DNA of 64,000 nucleotides from Acanthornis magna (taxonomy: Eukaryota; Chordata; Aves; Passeriformes; Acanthizidae), in NCBI GenBank assembly GCA_036785705.1, contig JAWUZG010000361.1, positions 248,001-312,000 on the forward strand, written 5' to 3'. Each line of letters begins with the position of its first letter. Position 1 is the stretch's first letter. A model generated the notes under the pieces. That model did no database searches and was not told the DNA's origin. It saw only the letters and a program-made list of their open reading frames with translations. Position numbers and translations under genes: made by a program. Shown one piece after another: positions 25,792-38,140 of the stretch.

Positions 25792-26072
25792 TGTGGTTGC
25801 ACTGTTTTGAAACTCTTTCTGCTCCTTCTCAGAGAGAACATAGATAAGTTGCATTCTTTTACTTTCTTAATCTCTGTGTTTGGTATCAGGTGTTATTTGG
25901 CTGTGACCAATGGTTTTAGGAGGTGGATTTCTTTTCTGACCAATAGTTGCTAGAATATAAATGGTATAAAAACCCTTCTGGTAAATAAACTTTCCCTTTC
26001 GCCATCTTGACGTCGCCTGCCTGCCTTCTTCTCTCAGCCAGCTCCTGTAGCCTCGGGGAAAACTAAGCCACA
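25792..26072 (+). mobile_element. Solo ERVK-type LTR with perfect 6-bp target duplication
   Basis: A 281-bp element starts TGTGGTTGCAC and ends AACTAAGCCACA. It is flanked by identical 6-bp direct repeats CAAGAC at 25786-25791 and 26073-26078. A 6-bp duplication is typical of class II (ERVK/alpha-beta-like) retroviruses. Inside, in the expected order, are two CCAAT boxes (25907-25911, 25940-25944), TATAAAAA (25965-25972), AATAAA (25984-25989), then a GC-richer U5. The polyadenylation signal sits just behind the TATA box, so R must be very short. There is no second LTR or coding interior, hence a solo LTR left by recombination. Confidence 0.93.
25907..26015 (+). promoter_or_regulatory. Promoter and processing signals of the ERVK solo LTR
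   Basis: The paired CCAAT boxes, TATAAAAA and AATAAA look intact. Downstream, GCCATCTTG (26001-26009) matches the YY1 recognition core, and TGACGTCG (26008-26015) is one base from the palindromic CRE TGACGTCA. Start of transcription would be expected near 25995, placing the YY1 and CRE-like sites at or just past it. The motif matches are seen; activity is inferred. Confidence 0.6.
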
Positions 26073-26078
26073 CAAGAC

Positions 26079-28278
26079 TAGTGTAATATCATGCAGCCTA
26101 AGGAAAAACTGTGGAGTTTTTATACATCAAAATGCTTTACAGAATGAAATGTTCTGGATTTTTTTTTTTTTTAATTTTGAAAATGTAAGTGTTTTCCTGG
26201 TACTTTCAATACAAACAAAAGTACTTTGGAACAAAAGCCTCAAAACATTTAATGCAAGCACTGGAATATATTTCCCTGAGTCCTTATGTAACGTTACTTT
26301 TCAAAAAAGTCAACTTCAGTGCAAAACCTGCAATCCTCAAGCCCTGGAGAACTGTGGGAGCTGTAGTTCCAGCGACTGTCACTTCACCTTCTCCGTCACC
26401 TGCAAACTCTGTGGTCAGACTCAGCCTTTTGCCAAATTCAGAATATCTCTGCACACAGAGATCTGGGGGTCAGGCAGTACAGGAGGAGTGGAGAATGAGG
26501 GAAGAACGCACCCACACACAGCTCCCACGAGGCACCAGAGCAGCACACACCTGCCACACACACCTCAAAGTCACCTGAAATGAGACTCCGCAACTCAGCA
26601 AACTGTTTTCATTTTGTTTGATTCAAACTAAAGGTTTACTTTAGATTTCCATGGCAGAATATTTGCATCTGAAGGCACTGAGAGGGAGCTGAGGTTATTG
26701 GGTTTTATGACCAGAAGAGACATGAAACCAGAGACATGAATGAGGCTCTCCAGCAACTCACAGAATTCATCAGTCACGTGTTTCCTACCTTGCAAGAACT
26801 TCAGCTCCACACAGCAGCAATATTCCCTCCTGGCTAAATTCTATGCCTATGTAATTATATCCAGTTCTGCTGCAGTTAATAAAGCGGCAGGAATTTACAG
26901 CAAGGGTTAGCACACCAATCTCAGCCACCTTCAGCCTTGGTATTAAGTACAGAATATCTCCATTTATCTCATTTGTTCCTGTCATAAACATCTTTAGAAG
27001 AGTTCTACCTATTGCATAAGAATTTATTTCCTCAAATTACTACATCACGCATCAGAGTAACTTCAACACTTATTTCCTTTCAACAATTCAGATAATTATG
27101 TTTAAGGACTTAGAACAAACTTACATAAAGTCACTTTACTTTATTTATTATGTGACGGTTGCTGTATTACTCATGAGTAACCAGAGCCTGTCACATTGCA
27201 AAATTTCATGAATAATATGTCATATATTATGCATGCATGTATAGTTCAGCATTGTCAAATATAACCAAACAATTAATAAAACAAACGAAGAATGCATAAT
27301 TGAAGCGCTAAATCTCAGAACTCAGAATTGAAATTACTAACAGAGGATTACCCATCTGCCAGGAAAATATCCATTGTAAGCAATCCGAGTGCAGTCAACC
27401 AATCTACAGTTTTTTTAAAAATTAAGTATTGCTATTAGAAACTGATTATACTTTTTAACAGCAATAAATCCCCATGAAATTAGTTATTGTTTACCATAGC
27501 TGTAGCATTAACCTTTTGAAGCAAATTTAGCAAATTGCTAGCTAATGCTAATGACCAATTTTGAAAGGGATTACTCCTTAATTATATCATATACAGTAGT
27601 AGTCATAAGATAGGATCATTTTGACGCCAGCTGCATCTTAACAGGAACAGTCTGAATTGGAACGAAGAACATTAATCCAAAATCAGTAGCTCATATAATT
27701 AGAAGGAGCATGAGGACTACTCAGATGTGGTTTTTTTGTATGACCAGGAAAGAAGAAACACCTTTGGTTTACATTAGAATGATCATGCTCTTTTAAAAGA
27801 ACAGCTAAAGCGTGAACAACTGCTCCCAAGGACCTACCTATTGTCAGACTTATGCAGTGTGCTTGCTCAATTGTTTGCTTCGCGTGACCTAACCACCAGG
27901 ACACAAGGGAGCATGGGACAGCCTTATTTTCAAGGCAGACATTTATTATTTAGGAGACCCTGAGTTACAAAGCTTTTAGAAAGGACCACTAGCTTCTTTT
28001 CTTACAAAACCACCACCAACATAGCAAATAATCGCTTCAAAACCTGTTTATTCTATATAATATGTTACGAGCCACTGCAGCTATTAGTATTAAATGCAGA
28101 TTTCAGAATCTGATCAATATATGCAAGATCGTTTAATTAAATTGGTGTTAGTTTTATCTGTGGTTGAAATGGAATAAAATGGAAAATGATTGTCACAATT
28201 CCATTGCCTCTTATTCCAAAGGAGCTGCTGGATGTGCTTTTGACCCCAACTCAGGCAGAGTTTCAGGGGGTTTCAGAG
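26079..28278. other. Gene-free stretch, possible noncoding conserved segment
   Basis: No supported gene. At 26345-26375 the complement reads ACTACAGCTCCCACAGTT, partly resembling the ZNF143 (SBS) motif ACTACAATTCCCAG, but too diverged to call. A CA-rich patch lies near 26510-26570. At about 27480-27640 the DNA is rich in homeodomain-type cores (CTAATGCTAATGA, GGGATTA, TTAATTA), see findings. Confidence 0.5.
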
Positions 28279-28332
28279 GGTGAAATTGTAGCAAAGAATT
28301 CAGGGGGTGAAATTGTAGCAAAGAATTCTTCT
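28279..28332 (+). repeat. 27-bp direct duplication (period of 9 codons)
   Basis: GGTGAAATTGTAGCAAAGAA begins at 28279 and again at 28306, giving two copies of a 27-bp unit, the second ending at about 28328. A shorter 10-bp doublet (TTTCAGGGGG, TTTCAGAGGG) lies just upstream at 28261-28280. The duplication keeps open a 75-codon frame (28186-28413) in which GEIVAKNS is repeated, but that frame matches no protein I know. Confidence 0.9.
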
Positions 28333-28485
28333 TACAAGAAGCAGGGATTTTCTAGCACCTCCAAGAACCAAGGAGCTCCTGCCACAACAGAAGTGCAAGA
28401 GCAATGGTTGTAGGCTGCTGCTGTGCCAACTCCGGCAACTGAAGCCATCTCCTCAACTCCAAATAAATTAAGCACTCTCCAGCAT

Positions 28486-28557
28486 CTTCTGTATATTCTA
28501 CCCCATGCAATTAGGTCAGGAAGATGACCTAATTGCAGGGCGTAGAATAAGTAGAAG
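28486..28557. repeat. 72-nt hairpin with 33-nt arms, pre-miRNA-like
   Basis: Arms 28486-28518 and 28525-28557 pair around a 6-base loop, GGAAGA. The 13 pairs nearest the loop (TGCAATTAGGTCA against TGACCTAATTGCA) are perfect. Further out there are an A:G mismatch, two pairs, a C:C mismatch, eight pairs, an A:A mismatch, two G:U wobbles and five pairs: 28 Watson-Crick plus 2 wobble pairs of 33. Length, small loop and isolated mismatches resemble a microRNA precursor. It could equally be a non-transcribed quasi-palindrome or the remains of a small inverted-repeat element. No target duplication is visible at its ends. I do not recognise the sequence as a known miRNA. Confidence is for the structure, not for a gene. 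Confidence 0.9.
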
Positions 28558-31500
28558 CACAAAATGTCCACATTTATGCTTGTAGAAGCAGAGTCCCCCG
28601 AAATGGGGAAAAAATCAGATCTTTCAAGCAGAAAATGAGGATATTTAGCAAAATGCAGCAATGTTCTACAGCAAGTGCAACTCACAGCAGCCATTTCTGC
28701 CCATGGCTTTGTGACATTGGCAAGTGGTTGCCACGTCACTGCCAGCACAGTGGCCTCCATCTCTTCTCCCTTAGTACAGCTGAAGAGCTGGTTTTAGAGT
28801 ATGGTAGGAGCTCACTCTCTCTCCTGCAGATAACCAAGTGCTCCCTAAAGCACAAGATCTGATATGGAGGCACAAGTGGTATTTACTCCAAACCTCATTT
28901 CAGGCTCATTTAAGATTGATCTGCAGTACAAATGACAAAGTATTTGTCATATATAAATTTGCTAAAATGAAATAAAGTAAATGGCACACAAATCTCATGT
29001 AATCCCCTGGTTAATCAAAACTGCTAAAGGGCTTAAATACTTAAGGTATTACAGCTCCAACTTGAAAATCATCTTTTTTCATGTTTGTTACTTATTTTTG
29101 TGCATGGCTAAGATGAGTAAAATCTCGAACCAGAGGGATAACTACTCCCAAACACGCAGGCATTTGGATCCAGATCTGAACTTTGTGGTTGGCCTTGCCT
29201 CCCTACTGGCTGAAGCCCAAACCTCCATTACCAAGCACCCCAAACTGTGATACTGATGAGAACACATGTGGGAAACTTTGCTCTTACGCACATATAACTC
29301 CAAAGTTGTCATCACTTCCCTCTCCACAGCCTTGGCTGTGAATTTGAATGAAGCCCAGTGGTGCCGCAGTCCATTCTTCCCCCTCTTTATATTCATATTT
29401 TCTCCCCACTTTGAAATATATTTTCATACAATGCCAACTGGAAGCCCTCAAAGCTGGAATGCTTGCTGTCACTTAGACTATGCAAGGGAGGCAAATTTTA
29501 TTGGAAACATTCCTTCCTTTCCTTTTAAGTTTTGCTGCTCCCACGCTGTTGTTGGCAGCTTTAGATCCATATCAGAAGAAAAGCATGTAAAATGCATGCA
29601 GTTAGGCAGTGGTCCTCTAAGGCACTTCATGTGCACAAATATCTGCAGCTGTGCACTGCTTCTGATCTGCAGGAGACTTCATATGGGCACTGAGATCAGC
29701 ACACATCAAATCCCTGTTATTAAACACATGTGTCTTTAAAGCAATGAGCCTTAATTCCTGTTAAGAGAGTCCAATAATAAGAAGAAAAATAAATTATATT
29801 CACCCCTAGCAGAAGGGAAATGACAATCTCATTCTCTCTGTTCAGGTCATACCAGCCCGGAAATGCAAGAACATAAAAGACTAATAAGGCTTATAGTGAG
29901 ATGTCTTAAAAATCCTGAAGTACACTTAGCATTCAAATAATACTTACAGTTTTTTCCTTTCTATATATAGCCAGATGTCTGTTATGGCTTAACACTCTTG
30001 GTAGGCAGCAAGAACAGTCAGCTAAAAGCCAAAACTAAGTGTATTCAGATTCCTACCTGATGTATATTTTTAACCATGAAGATGAGAAGCTGGGAACAAA
30101 TTAACAGGCAAGGTATTAATCTCAAAGCACATTTATATTGAGTTTAACTGTCTTACTGAAAGCAATCCTTATAAATTAAGGAGCACAGAGCATAACAAAG
30201 AAGAAGCTAAGTGATAATTAAGGAGTCGCTATATGCAAATGAGACTAGCTGACGCAAAAATCCACTTTGGCTTCATGCCCTGAAATCATATGCTGCAAAT
30301 GAAGTAAAAACAAGAAGGAGATTGATGGAAAAGCCAATGAATAGCAACACTTCCTTGCAATTATTATTTTTCTTTCTTATATATGAATTGAGATATAACT
30401 CCATGCTGACCTTTGAAATACATACCTAAAAAGTACAGCATTTTAGCCCTGAGTTTAGGAAATGTAATGTAAGATAAGAGACTTAGGAAGGCATACAGCA
30501 ATAATTCGCAGGAAATACTGCACTTCTGTCATGTAATTTTACAACCAACATAAATTCATATGGGTACATATTTCAGCTGGCTTCTAGAGAGCGACCCATC
30601 AGTACAAATCCCCACCGAATGGAGCAGCCATACACCTCAAAAGATATTGGCATTAGTAGAACCATATCTTGCAGCCTTGCTCATGCAGAAATTCCTACCA
30701 ACACCTTGAGAAATGTTACTGGTACAAAAAATTTAGGACACAACAGAAAAGCTGGCAATATGCTGAACAGAGGCCTCTTTCTTTTTCTAGACTCTGCTTG
30801 CCAGGTTACTGATAAAATCAAATCTTTATACATGGTTGTGTTTCTGCCCTGCTTTTGAGATTTGCACTCTATGTGCAAATCTATATTTGGGCCTTTATCC
30901 ATGGCTGTGCACAAGGTGTTTCAGGACATCTCTCCAGCCTGAGCACAAGCCCTAGAGGATCCAGTGGTACTGATGGGCACAGCAACTCACAAAAGACTCA
31001 CAGCTATCATCTACAAGGAATATTCAATGATATGCATAGAACAGGTTGGTGATTCCTACCCTAGCACCCTTGTGTTTCTAGTGAATATATAGATCCAACA
31101 GGACACACACCCTGGCAAAAGTTTAGATATTTCTGATTTTACTTACAGAAGGACAAAGTCTTGGTGGTTACATTTAGCAGGGAAATAAAAGAATTGCTGC
31201 TTTTTAATTCTTTTAATACTGGATTTTTAAATAATTCATTCTACATGTATAATATGTAATTGAATTATCCTAGGCAACAATCAGCTGGAAAAGGCTGGAG
31301 ATTTTTTAGGGTTATTTTTGCTTTACTTCCCAGTGTAGTATAATCTTAAATTGCAGATATGGGTATCTGACATTATACTATGCCAAGAAAAACCTTTCAC
31401 ACTTCCATTTATTTTTTCTACTCAGCAGATGGCCATTTAGTGGATGCAAGCTTCTGCACTGAGGTGTATAAGAGCTGCTCTTATAACCTTTATCTTTGGA

Positions 31501-33480
31501 GTGAGGTAGGCTTGGTACCTTTTAGTTCCTTTCCTTCAGTGTGAGCCTGCCACTGAGATTTCTGTTTTCTTGTCCTTGCTGTGAAATTATGAGTCTTGGT
31601 TGTGTTTGTTTCAAAAATACTGCAATTGATAATATATACAAAGTTCTCCTTGCAAGGCAGTCCCTAACCAATTCACAGGTAATATAAGTCTCTTTCCTAA
31701 AGCTGATGTCAGGAATATTTTGTCACTTGAAGTGAGGCAGAAACAAGCTTCAAATTCACATTGATCACCCCCTCTCCAAAACACTGACATTTCAATTCCT
31801 ATATCCCTCTGCTGCACAACTGATAGGCCTGGGCAATTAATTCTTGTTTTCCTGCATTCCCAATCTGCCCTTACCAGCTGTCCTTACACTGAAAACCAAC
31901 TCGTGTTTGCAACTGGATGCGTAAAATATGACTTAAAAAAACATACCAGTAACAGTGAAGATGTGAATATGAAAATACTAAATGCCAGACTGTTGTTGAC
32001 TTTGATATTTCATGTTTGATGAACAAACTGGGATTCCCAAGTTGAGGAAGTGGTAATTAGCATGGTGGCTGCCTCAAGTACACATCCATCCCTGTGAACA
32101 GGATAGTCCTGATATCTGTTAAGAGGTAGTAATAGACTGCATTCTTTATCCTTCTAACACCTAAAGCCTTATTGTGAAGGTAACACACATGCAACTTGTG
32201 ATAAACCTGCAAACCCCAAAGTCCTCTTAGTGGCATCAGCCCTGTTCATATCAAATGAGCATTTATTTTCCTTAAATCCAGAAATCATGTGATGACTCAT
32301 CAAGTATTGGCAAAGCTCTCTGCAGGCAATAAGAGAGTGGTGAGTAGAACAGAGACTTAGTGGATGTGTTGAAAATGCCACAAAGAACAATGTGTAACCA
32401 ATGTTATTTGGCATATATGCCCATATTTTATAGTACAAGGTGTTAGTAGCTGTCTGTCAAGGAATAAAAATATAATGATAGTCATGATGTCTTGTACCAC
32501 TCCTCTACCTTCTCATAAAGCATAAATACTCAGCTTTTACCTCCATGTTTAACAATTGGTGATGTTACAGTAATATTTAGAACTTCTTTACCTTAAGCAG
32601 TAAAAATAACTTCACTGAGGAATTATGAATTCAACTTCAATGGCCAAATTAAGGATTTGGTTTCAGCTCAACATTTTCTTGGGACCTGCTTATTTGGTAA
32701 TTATATTCACAAAACAAAACAAAAACCCCCAGGACTTCTTAATTTTACTGAACTTTTACAGTTCCTCCCAGTCTTTCCTATGAGTTTTTTAATCAGTGGA
32801 GTCATTAAACTGAAGGAATTCTGCATTTGTCTGCACAGTAAAGATCGGATTGTGATCACATACTTCTTTTACTATGAATTTTTCAATCTTTAGACAAGGA
32901 CTAGGGAAAAAGGATAGAGCAGTTAAATAAGAAAGAAAAATAAGAAAAATATAAACCCAAGCATTTAGTCTTAATTCAGATTATTTTCTGATGTACCTTT
33001 TTATACAAAATTCATCATAATTCACTCTTTTTCCTTGGTCTTGCTGAAAAATATGTTACGAAAAATTGCGTCTGCCTTGTCTGAGAGAGCTGGTGCATAT
33101 TAAAAAAATCTATGGGTCAGTGAAAATGGAGTTTTATGATAGAACACATTAGTATACAAAATGTAATAAATTAAGAGGAAGCAAAACTTGCTACAAGCAA
33201 ATTTCATCATTTCATACTGTGGTGCATCTGCATAAAACAGCAGCTGGAACTGCTCTGCAGCCTTTATAACCTTCTGTTCGTGGTTCTCAACACACGGAGT
33301 TACTGGCGTTGTATGTGCACAAACAGAAACTGCCACACCATTATCACACAGGAAAGCAAACACATTATTATTTTCTCCCTTTTCTCCCATCCCTAGCTAA
33401 TGTCTCATCATAACAACCTCATCAGCTATCACCGATAATCTGCCCTACCTCTTATCTTCATCTCAAATGCAACTCAAAAA
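28558..33480. other. Gene-free stretch
   Basis: AT-rich DNA without recognised repeats. It contains the longest ATG-started frame that is not low complexity (157 codons, 29266-29739, plus), with no recognised motif (see findings). An AT-rich stretch at about 30160-30330 carries an octamer ATGCAAAT and a TGATAATTAAGG homeodomain-type cluster. A near-palindrome at 31461-31490 is listed separately. Confidence 0.5.
31461..31490. repeat. Near-perfect palindrome
   Basis: TATAAGAGC (31467-31475) and GCTCTTATA (31477-31485) are exact complements around a single T. With one bulged G the pairing extends outward by GAGGT against ACCTT. It is a short cruciform-capable sequence; no function is evident. 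Confidence 0.75.
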
Positions 33481-34310
33481 ATGACTCTAAGGTAATAACC
33501 ATGGCCAGCCTGGCTGTGAGCTGAAGGCAGACAGGGAACTGGGAAAAGCAGCACGTGCAAAAGGCTGACCTTCAAAACAGCCATTTGCAAAACGTATGTG
33601 CTGCCATAAAATAACATTAAGTAACCTTTCCTGTGCTGCTGCTCTCAGTTTCACACCGAGGCTGATCAACACTGCCCTGCAGCACCCACACACTCATGAA
33701 GGTTCCTGGTTTAAAGTCATTTAGCCTAATAATACCACTAGCTTGAAAATAGCCTAGTGTACCCCACAGAGGTGGCAACAAAGCAAAAGCCAAGCCAGGC
33801 CAGACAGCCCAAAGTGTCCCCCCCAGCAGATGACCCCACTGGCTGCCTGGGACAGGCACGACCCCCACCTGCAGAAACCCTCAAAGACAGAAGCACTTTC
33901 TGGGCCAACCAGCTAGACCGTACAAAATGAAGTTGATGTGGTGAATTCAGTGAATTTGGTACTTCTGTGAAAGGAGTCAGTTTTCCCTCCACCCTGCCCA
34001 TTTATAACTTTGTGGGGAAGAGATTTTGTTTTATAAGTTTTGTTTAATAAATAATGGCCTATGCCCATGAGACATCATGGGGCTCGCCATAACTGCCCTG
34101 GTGCCAAGGGATTCTTTTCCTAATATATACCTGAATATTAGACTGCGGGGCCCTGCATTCCCTCAACTTGCAGAAAACACTCAGCAATATTATCCAGACC
34201 AAAGAAGCTTGGGTACACAGCACGGCTTCAGCTGGAACTCTACTCCATTCACCCACAGTGGGCTAACGACTGCAGCTCAGAGCATGAGGAGCACACAATA
34301 AAAAAAGAGT
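33481..34310. other. Moderately GC-richer segment, unassigned
   Basis: G+C rises by eye relative to the flanks, especially 33750-33900, and several overlapping frames of 65-87 codons appear on the minus strand, as expected from composition. I recognise no exon, LTR or LINE. TTTATAA, TTTTATAA and AATAAATAA occur around 33990-34055, but without LTR ends or a target duplication they do not define an element. Confidence 0.4.
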
Positions 34311-37300
34311 TTGAAGACAACTTTTTTCCTCCACACCACTCATTTACTCTCCCTGGTGTTGCTCAGGCCTCACAGCTCCCCAGTTCACAGCAGGAACTTC
34401 AACCCAGTGTGTTATGACAGGCATATTCCAGTGGCTAAGGCAGCCCCACTGGCAGTCTTATTCACAAACTCCTTCCAGCATTTCAAAAATTAAAAATAAG
34501 CTGATTTGCCATGCATGTGAGATACTTCTTCCACACACAAGTCCACCTGCAAACATAAATTTTAAATGTTCCTTTCTCCATTACTTATTCCCTCCATACT
34601 TTGTGCTTATACATTGTGGAGCACAGAATGATCTGTTGTTCATTTAAGAGCTTAAAAATCCATACCAGTTTCCCGGAACTAAAGCCAACACACTGCTTTA
34701 CTCAAGCGAGATCTACTCCACAAAACACAATTACCCAGCAATTGACTACACATCAATGGGACAGCACATGATTAGACAACAGTGGGGAATCCTAATGATC
34801 CCCTGTGAGAATTAGGGGAGTGCAAGCCTCTCATTTTCTGCTCCATGATGTGTAGATGAAAAGCGCACTGGAAAGAATACAAAATGAACGGCAGTATTTC
34901 TGTGCACATCCTAACTTCATTCCCATGGGAATGTGGAAATCTAACAAGACCATGATTATCACATGGAAGACAAAAAAACCACTGACCATAATGTCTTATT
35001 TAAAAGCACAATGACTTGTCCACATCTTTAGCCCTGATGTTTTCAAAGTGGCTCTTAGACACACATACTCAACTCCAAAGTATTTGGGAGCTCGCCAACA
35101 TCCACAGGTAGGTGGCAGATCCACTGTGCCACAGCTCTAGGGAAACTTCACCTGACTCTGAGTGGAGGATTACTCCCATGACAGAGCACTGCAGTGGAAT
35201 TAATACAGCTCTCCCAAGGCCAGACATAGTGCAACAGCGTGCTGCAAGGACGCTGACCAATATTTATTTGTTTATTCCATTCCCCATCACATGGGTAGGG
35301 GAGAGTTTGAACCATGCATATGGGTTTCTCTAATCTTCTGAAGAAGAAAATAATTTCAAAATGAGCTATAAACCATGATTTCACACTCTATTCACTTCAA
35401 CCCAGGATATATTAACATCCCAAGAGAGATGTGAATGTTACCAAAGGCTGTCAAATTAACAGAAATACATTGACAAAAAGGATTAGGCTATGTTAGTGCA
35501 GCATTAATGGTGCTAAGTGATGGAAAAGCATGGCCTAGCTTACAGCAAAATTCCTTTTTTCCTGTTCACAAAAAGAAATGCAATTTCTGTCACCTGATTT
35601 TTGTCCTTGCTTGATTTGTTTGACATATTTTAAAGGGATTCTGTGGCTTTCTCTTTCATGGTTCTTTCACAATCAGTACTTTACAAGGTTTGACACATAA
35701 AAACTCCTCAACAGAGCTGATCAAATTGCTTCGCAGTTTTAGGAAATTTAGTGATGCATACGCTACAATACAAATTCAGCAATTATACAGGGAAATTAGG
35801 GCAGCAATGTCCAGCATGTGTAATTTTAGCAAATACCTCCTGTCTGGTGTGTACTATCTTCCAGTAACTGGATTTTTGACTGCTTTAGGTCTCCTGTGTC
35901 ACACAGTAAAAAAACAATGTTTCCCTTGTTCCCTGGGCAGCCAATTTTGTGGAGCACATGCCAACATTATCAATGGGATTTGCCATACTAGATTAACCTC
36001 ATAGTTCACCTTGTCCAGGACCAAGTGACTAATGTTATCCATATGGTATTTTCAAATATTACTTATTTTGCCACTCTCAGTAAGCCTAGTTTGATTTCCT
36101 TTCTTGGCAACAGATGTGCATTGAACAGGGCTCTCAGTGAGCAATAGCTCTCTAAAATGTAGCTCAGTTTTCTCTTGTTAACTTCATCCTCTCCCAAAGC
36201 ATTCTTATCCCACTGCTCAATTGCTGTGCATTTAGTAAGCTTCCTTCTTTCTTTAGTTTTTCCTATCAATACAGTTCAGTAGAAAGCAGTATGTTTTGAA
36301 GACTGTTTGAAGGAATTAGATGGCTGATTTAGCCTGAAACTTATTTATTGTCATGTTTGGTGATGATCAACACTGAAGAAGTGACAGTAAGGTACTTTTT
36401 ACACTGCTCTAAGCTATAGTCAGCAAGGGACTGGGAGAGAAATTACTGGAACATTTCTATCTTCCCAGCATGCACAAATATCTACTGTTGTTGCAAGCAT
36501 CTGAGACCTGCAGGTCTGGCTCAAAGCTGTCTCTCCTTCCACTGCTCTGATTCTGTGCCGAAATATCTCAGGTAGTCAGAAGAATCTGACAGCACATCTA
36601 TCTTCCTGTTATTTATACTCACCAGTGTAGTACTTGAGCAGTTAATGATAACACGCAGTGTACCAACACCAATGTCCTTTGGCAAACATCACTTAGGACA
36701 CTTCTTTTGCAAGCTGTACACATGTAAAGTGAATATTTCTCTTCTACTTGAGGAAGTAATAAAGCCTTGGAGTCAGAGACATTAAATTTACTCATCTATT
36801 GGGAGAGTTAGAAGATGAAATACAAAGGCTGCTATGCTGTATTTTGGATGACCTTAGTTCTAAAGCACCCATGACTATGTGATGTTGTTTGCTCTCTGTC
36901 TCAAGTCATTCCCTGTACATTCAATTAGCAAAAATAATTGCTTCATCACAAACTGAATAAAAATGCCAAGACCCATTTAGAGACAACAGCAATCATTAAA
37001 AAAACCCATCTGCAGGAGAGCTGAAGGCATTTCAAATACGCATATGAGATTTAAAAATAGAAGAACACTTCAGAGTGTTCCAACTGCAGACAAAATCCTG
37101 TTTAATTTCAAAGGTGGCAGGGTTACTAATGCATCAGCTACTTCAAAGACAACAAAATAAATTGCTTTTTTAAAACACTGGCAGTTCCTTCCAACATGAT
37201 GGGAAATGCATAAGATTTACCAAATATGAAATGTAATGTGCACAGGTTGCTCAAAAGATGCCTTAATTTGCATGAGGGAGCATTACAAAAGGCATAACTT

Positions 37301-38117
37301 ATCATCACAGTTAGGCTTAGCTTTGGAAATTGCTGTTCAGTCATGAACCTCAAATAGTCAACCCACAAGGCCATCTCTCCATTTTATTCCATAATGCTGG
37401 AAAAATAAAGTGTTGTTTATATAGCTGGAAGGCTTTGCTCTCTTATAAAACACAACAGGAGAGTAATTTATTTAATATCATTATTTAGCATGTGCATGAC
37501 CATAGATAAATAGCAATCCACTGAAGAATTTAAGGCCTCCCCTGAAATATTTTTACAATCCTCTCAAAACCAATGAACTTTTGACTCGGGACTGGGTTTT
37601 GTTTTCAACAATTATTTTTCCTAAATCTATTAGCAAGCTCTTATTAACCTTTGCACTAAATGCAATTAAAAACACAATGCCATGCACACAGGAAGGGCAT
37701 ATGCCTGGTTACTGGGATCCTCATTCTCAAGCTGAGATGGCAAAAGTTGTTCCTCCACGTTGAGTTTTACTGGCTCCATACAGCAACTCGCCAATGAAGT
37801 TGCCAAATAAAATATGAAAAGCTATGTTTGGTTTATGGTTGAAAAGTTTTCCTTGCATTTAGGAGCTCATATAAACACAACACCGCATGGATAACAAAGT
37901 CTGAGCCCCTAGGCTTCTAAGGTGTGCTGTGCTGTGTCCTTTGGATGATATTATCTCGATGGATCATATTGTCACCTGAAGTCTACCCATTTTAATGAAA
38001 TTATAGTTTACTCTATGGATCAGGTGATCTTTTAAGATGCTTTCAGAAGATGAGCATAAGGAAATATAAAATGAAAACATTCAAGTTTATCAACAAAAAC
38101 CTGAAGCCTGTGTTTCC
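34311..38117. other. Gene-free stretch, nothing firm seen
   Basis: AT-rich DNA with frequent stops on both strands. Open frames reach about 100 codons (35690-36004) without any recognisable domain. No LTR, LINE, SINE or tandem array is apparent. Confidence 0.55.
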
Positions 38118-38140
38118 AAAAAAAAAAAAAAAAAAAAAAA
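38118..38140 (+). repeat. Poly(A) run of 23
   Basis: Twenty-three consecutive A. Upstream sequence shows no retrotransposon or processed-transcript body that I recognise, so I take it as a simple homopolymer rather than a retrocopy tail. Confidence 0.95.

Noticed and set aside
26149..26583. 144-codon frame with CxxC-like cysteines, zinc-finger-like at a glance
   Set aside because: Cysteine spacing fits no zinc-finger pattern and no histidine pairs follow; the first part is a T-run translation.
33990..34055. TATA and AATAAA motifs as a sixth LTR
   Set aside because: No TGT/ACA ends, no target duplication and no family similarity.
38118..38140. Poly(A) as tail of a processed pseudogene
   Set aside because: No recognisable transcript body upstream and no flanking target duplication found.
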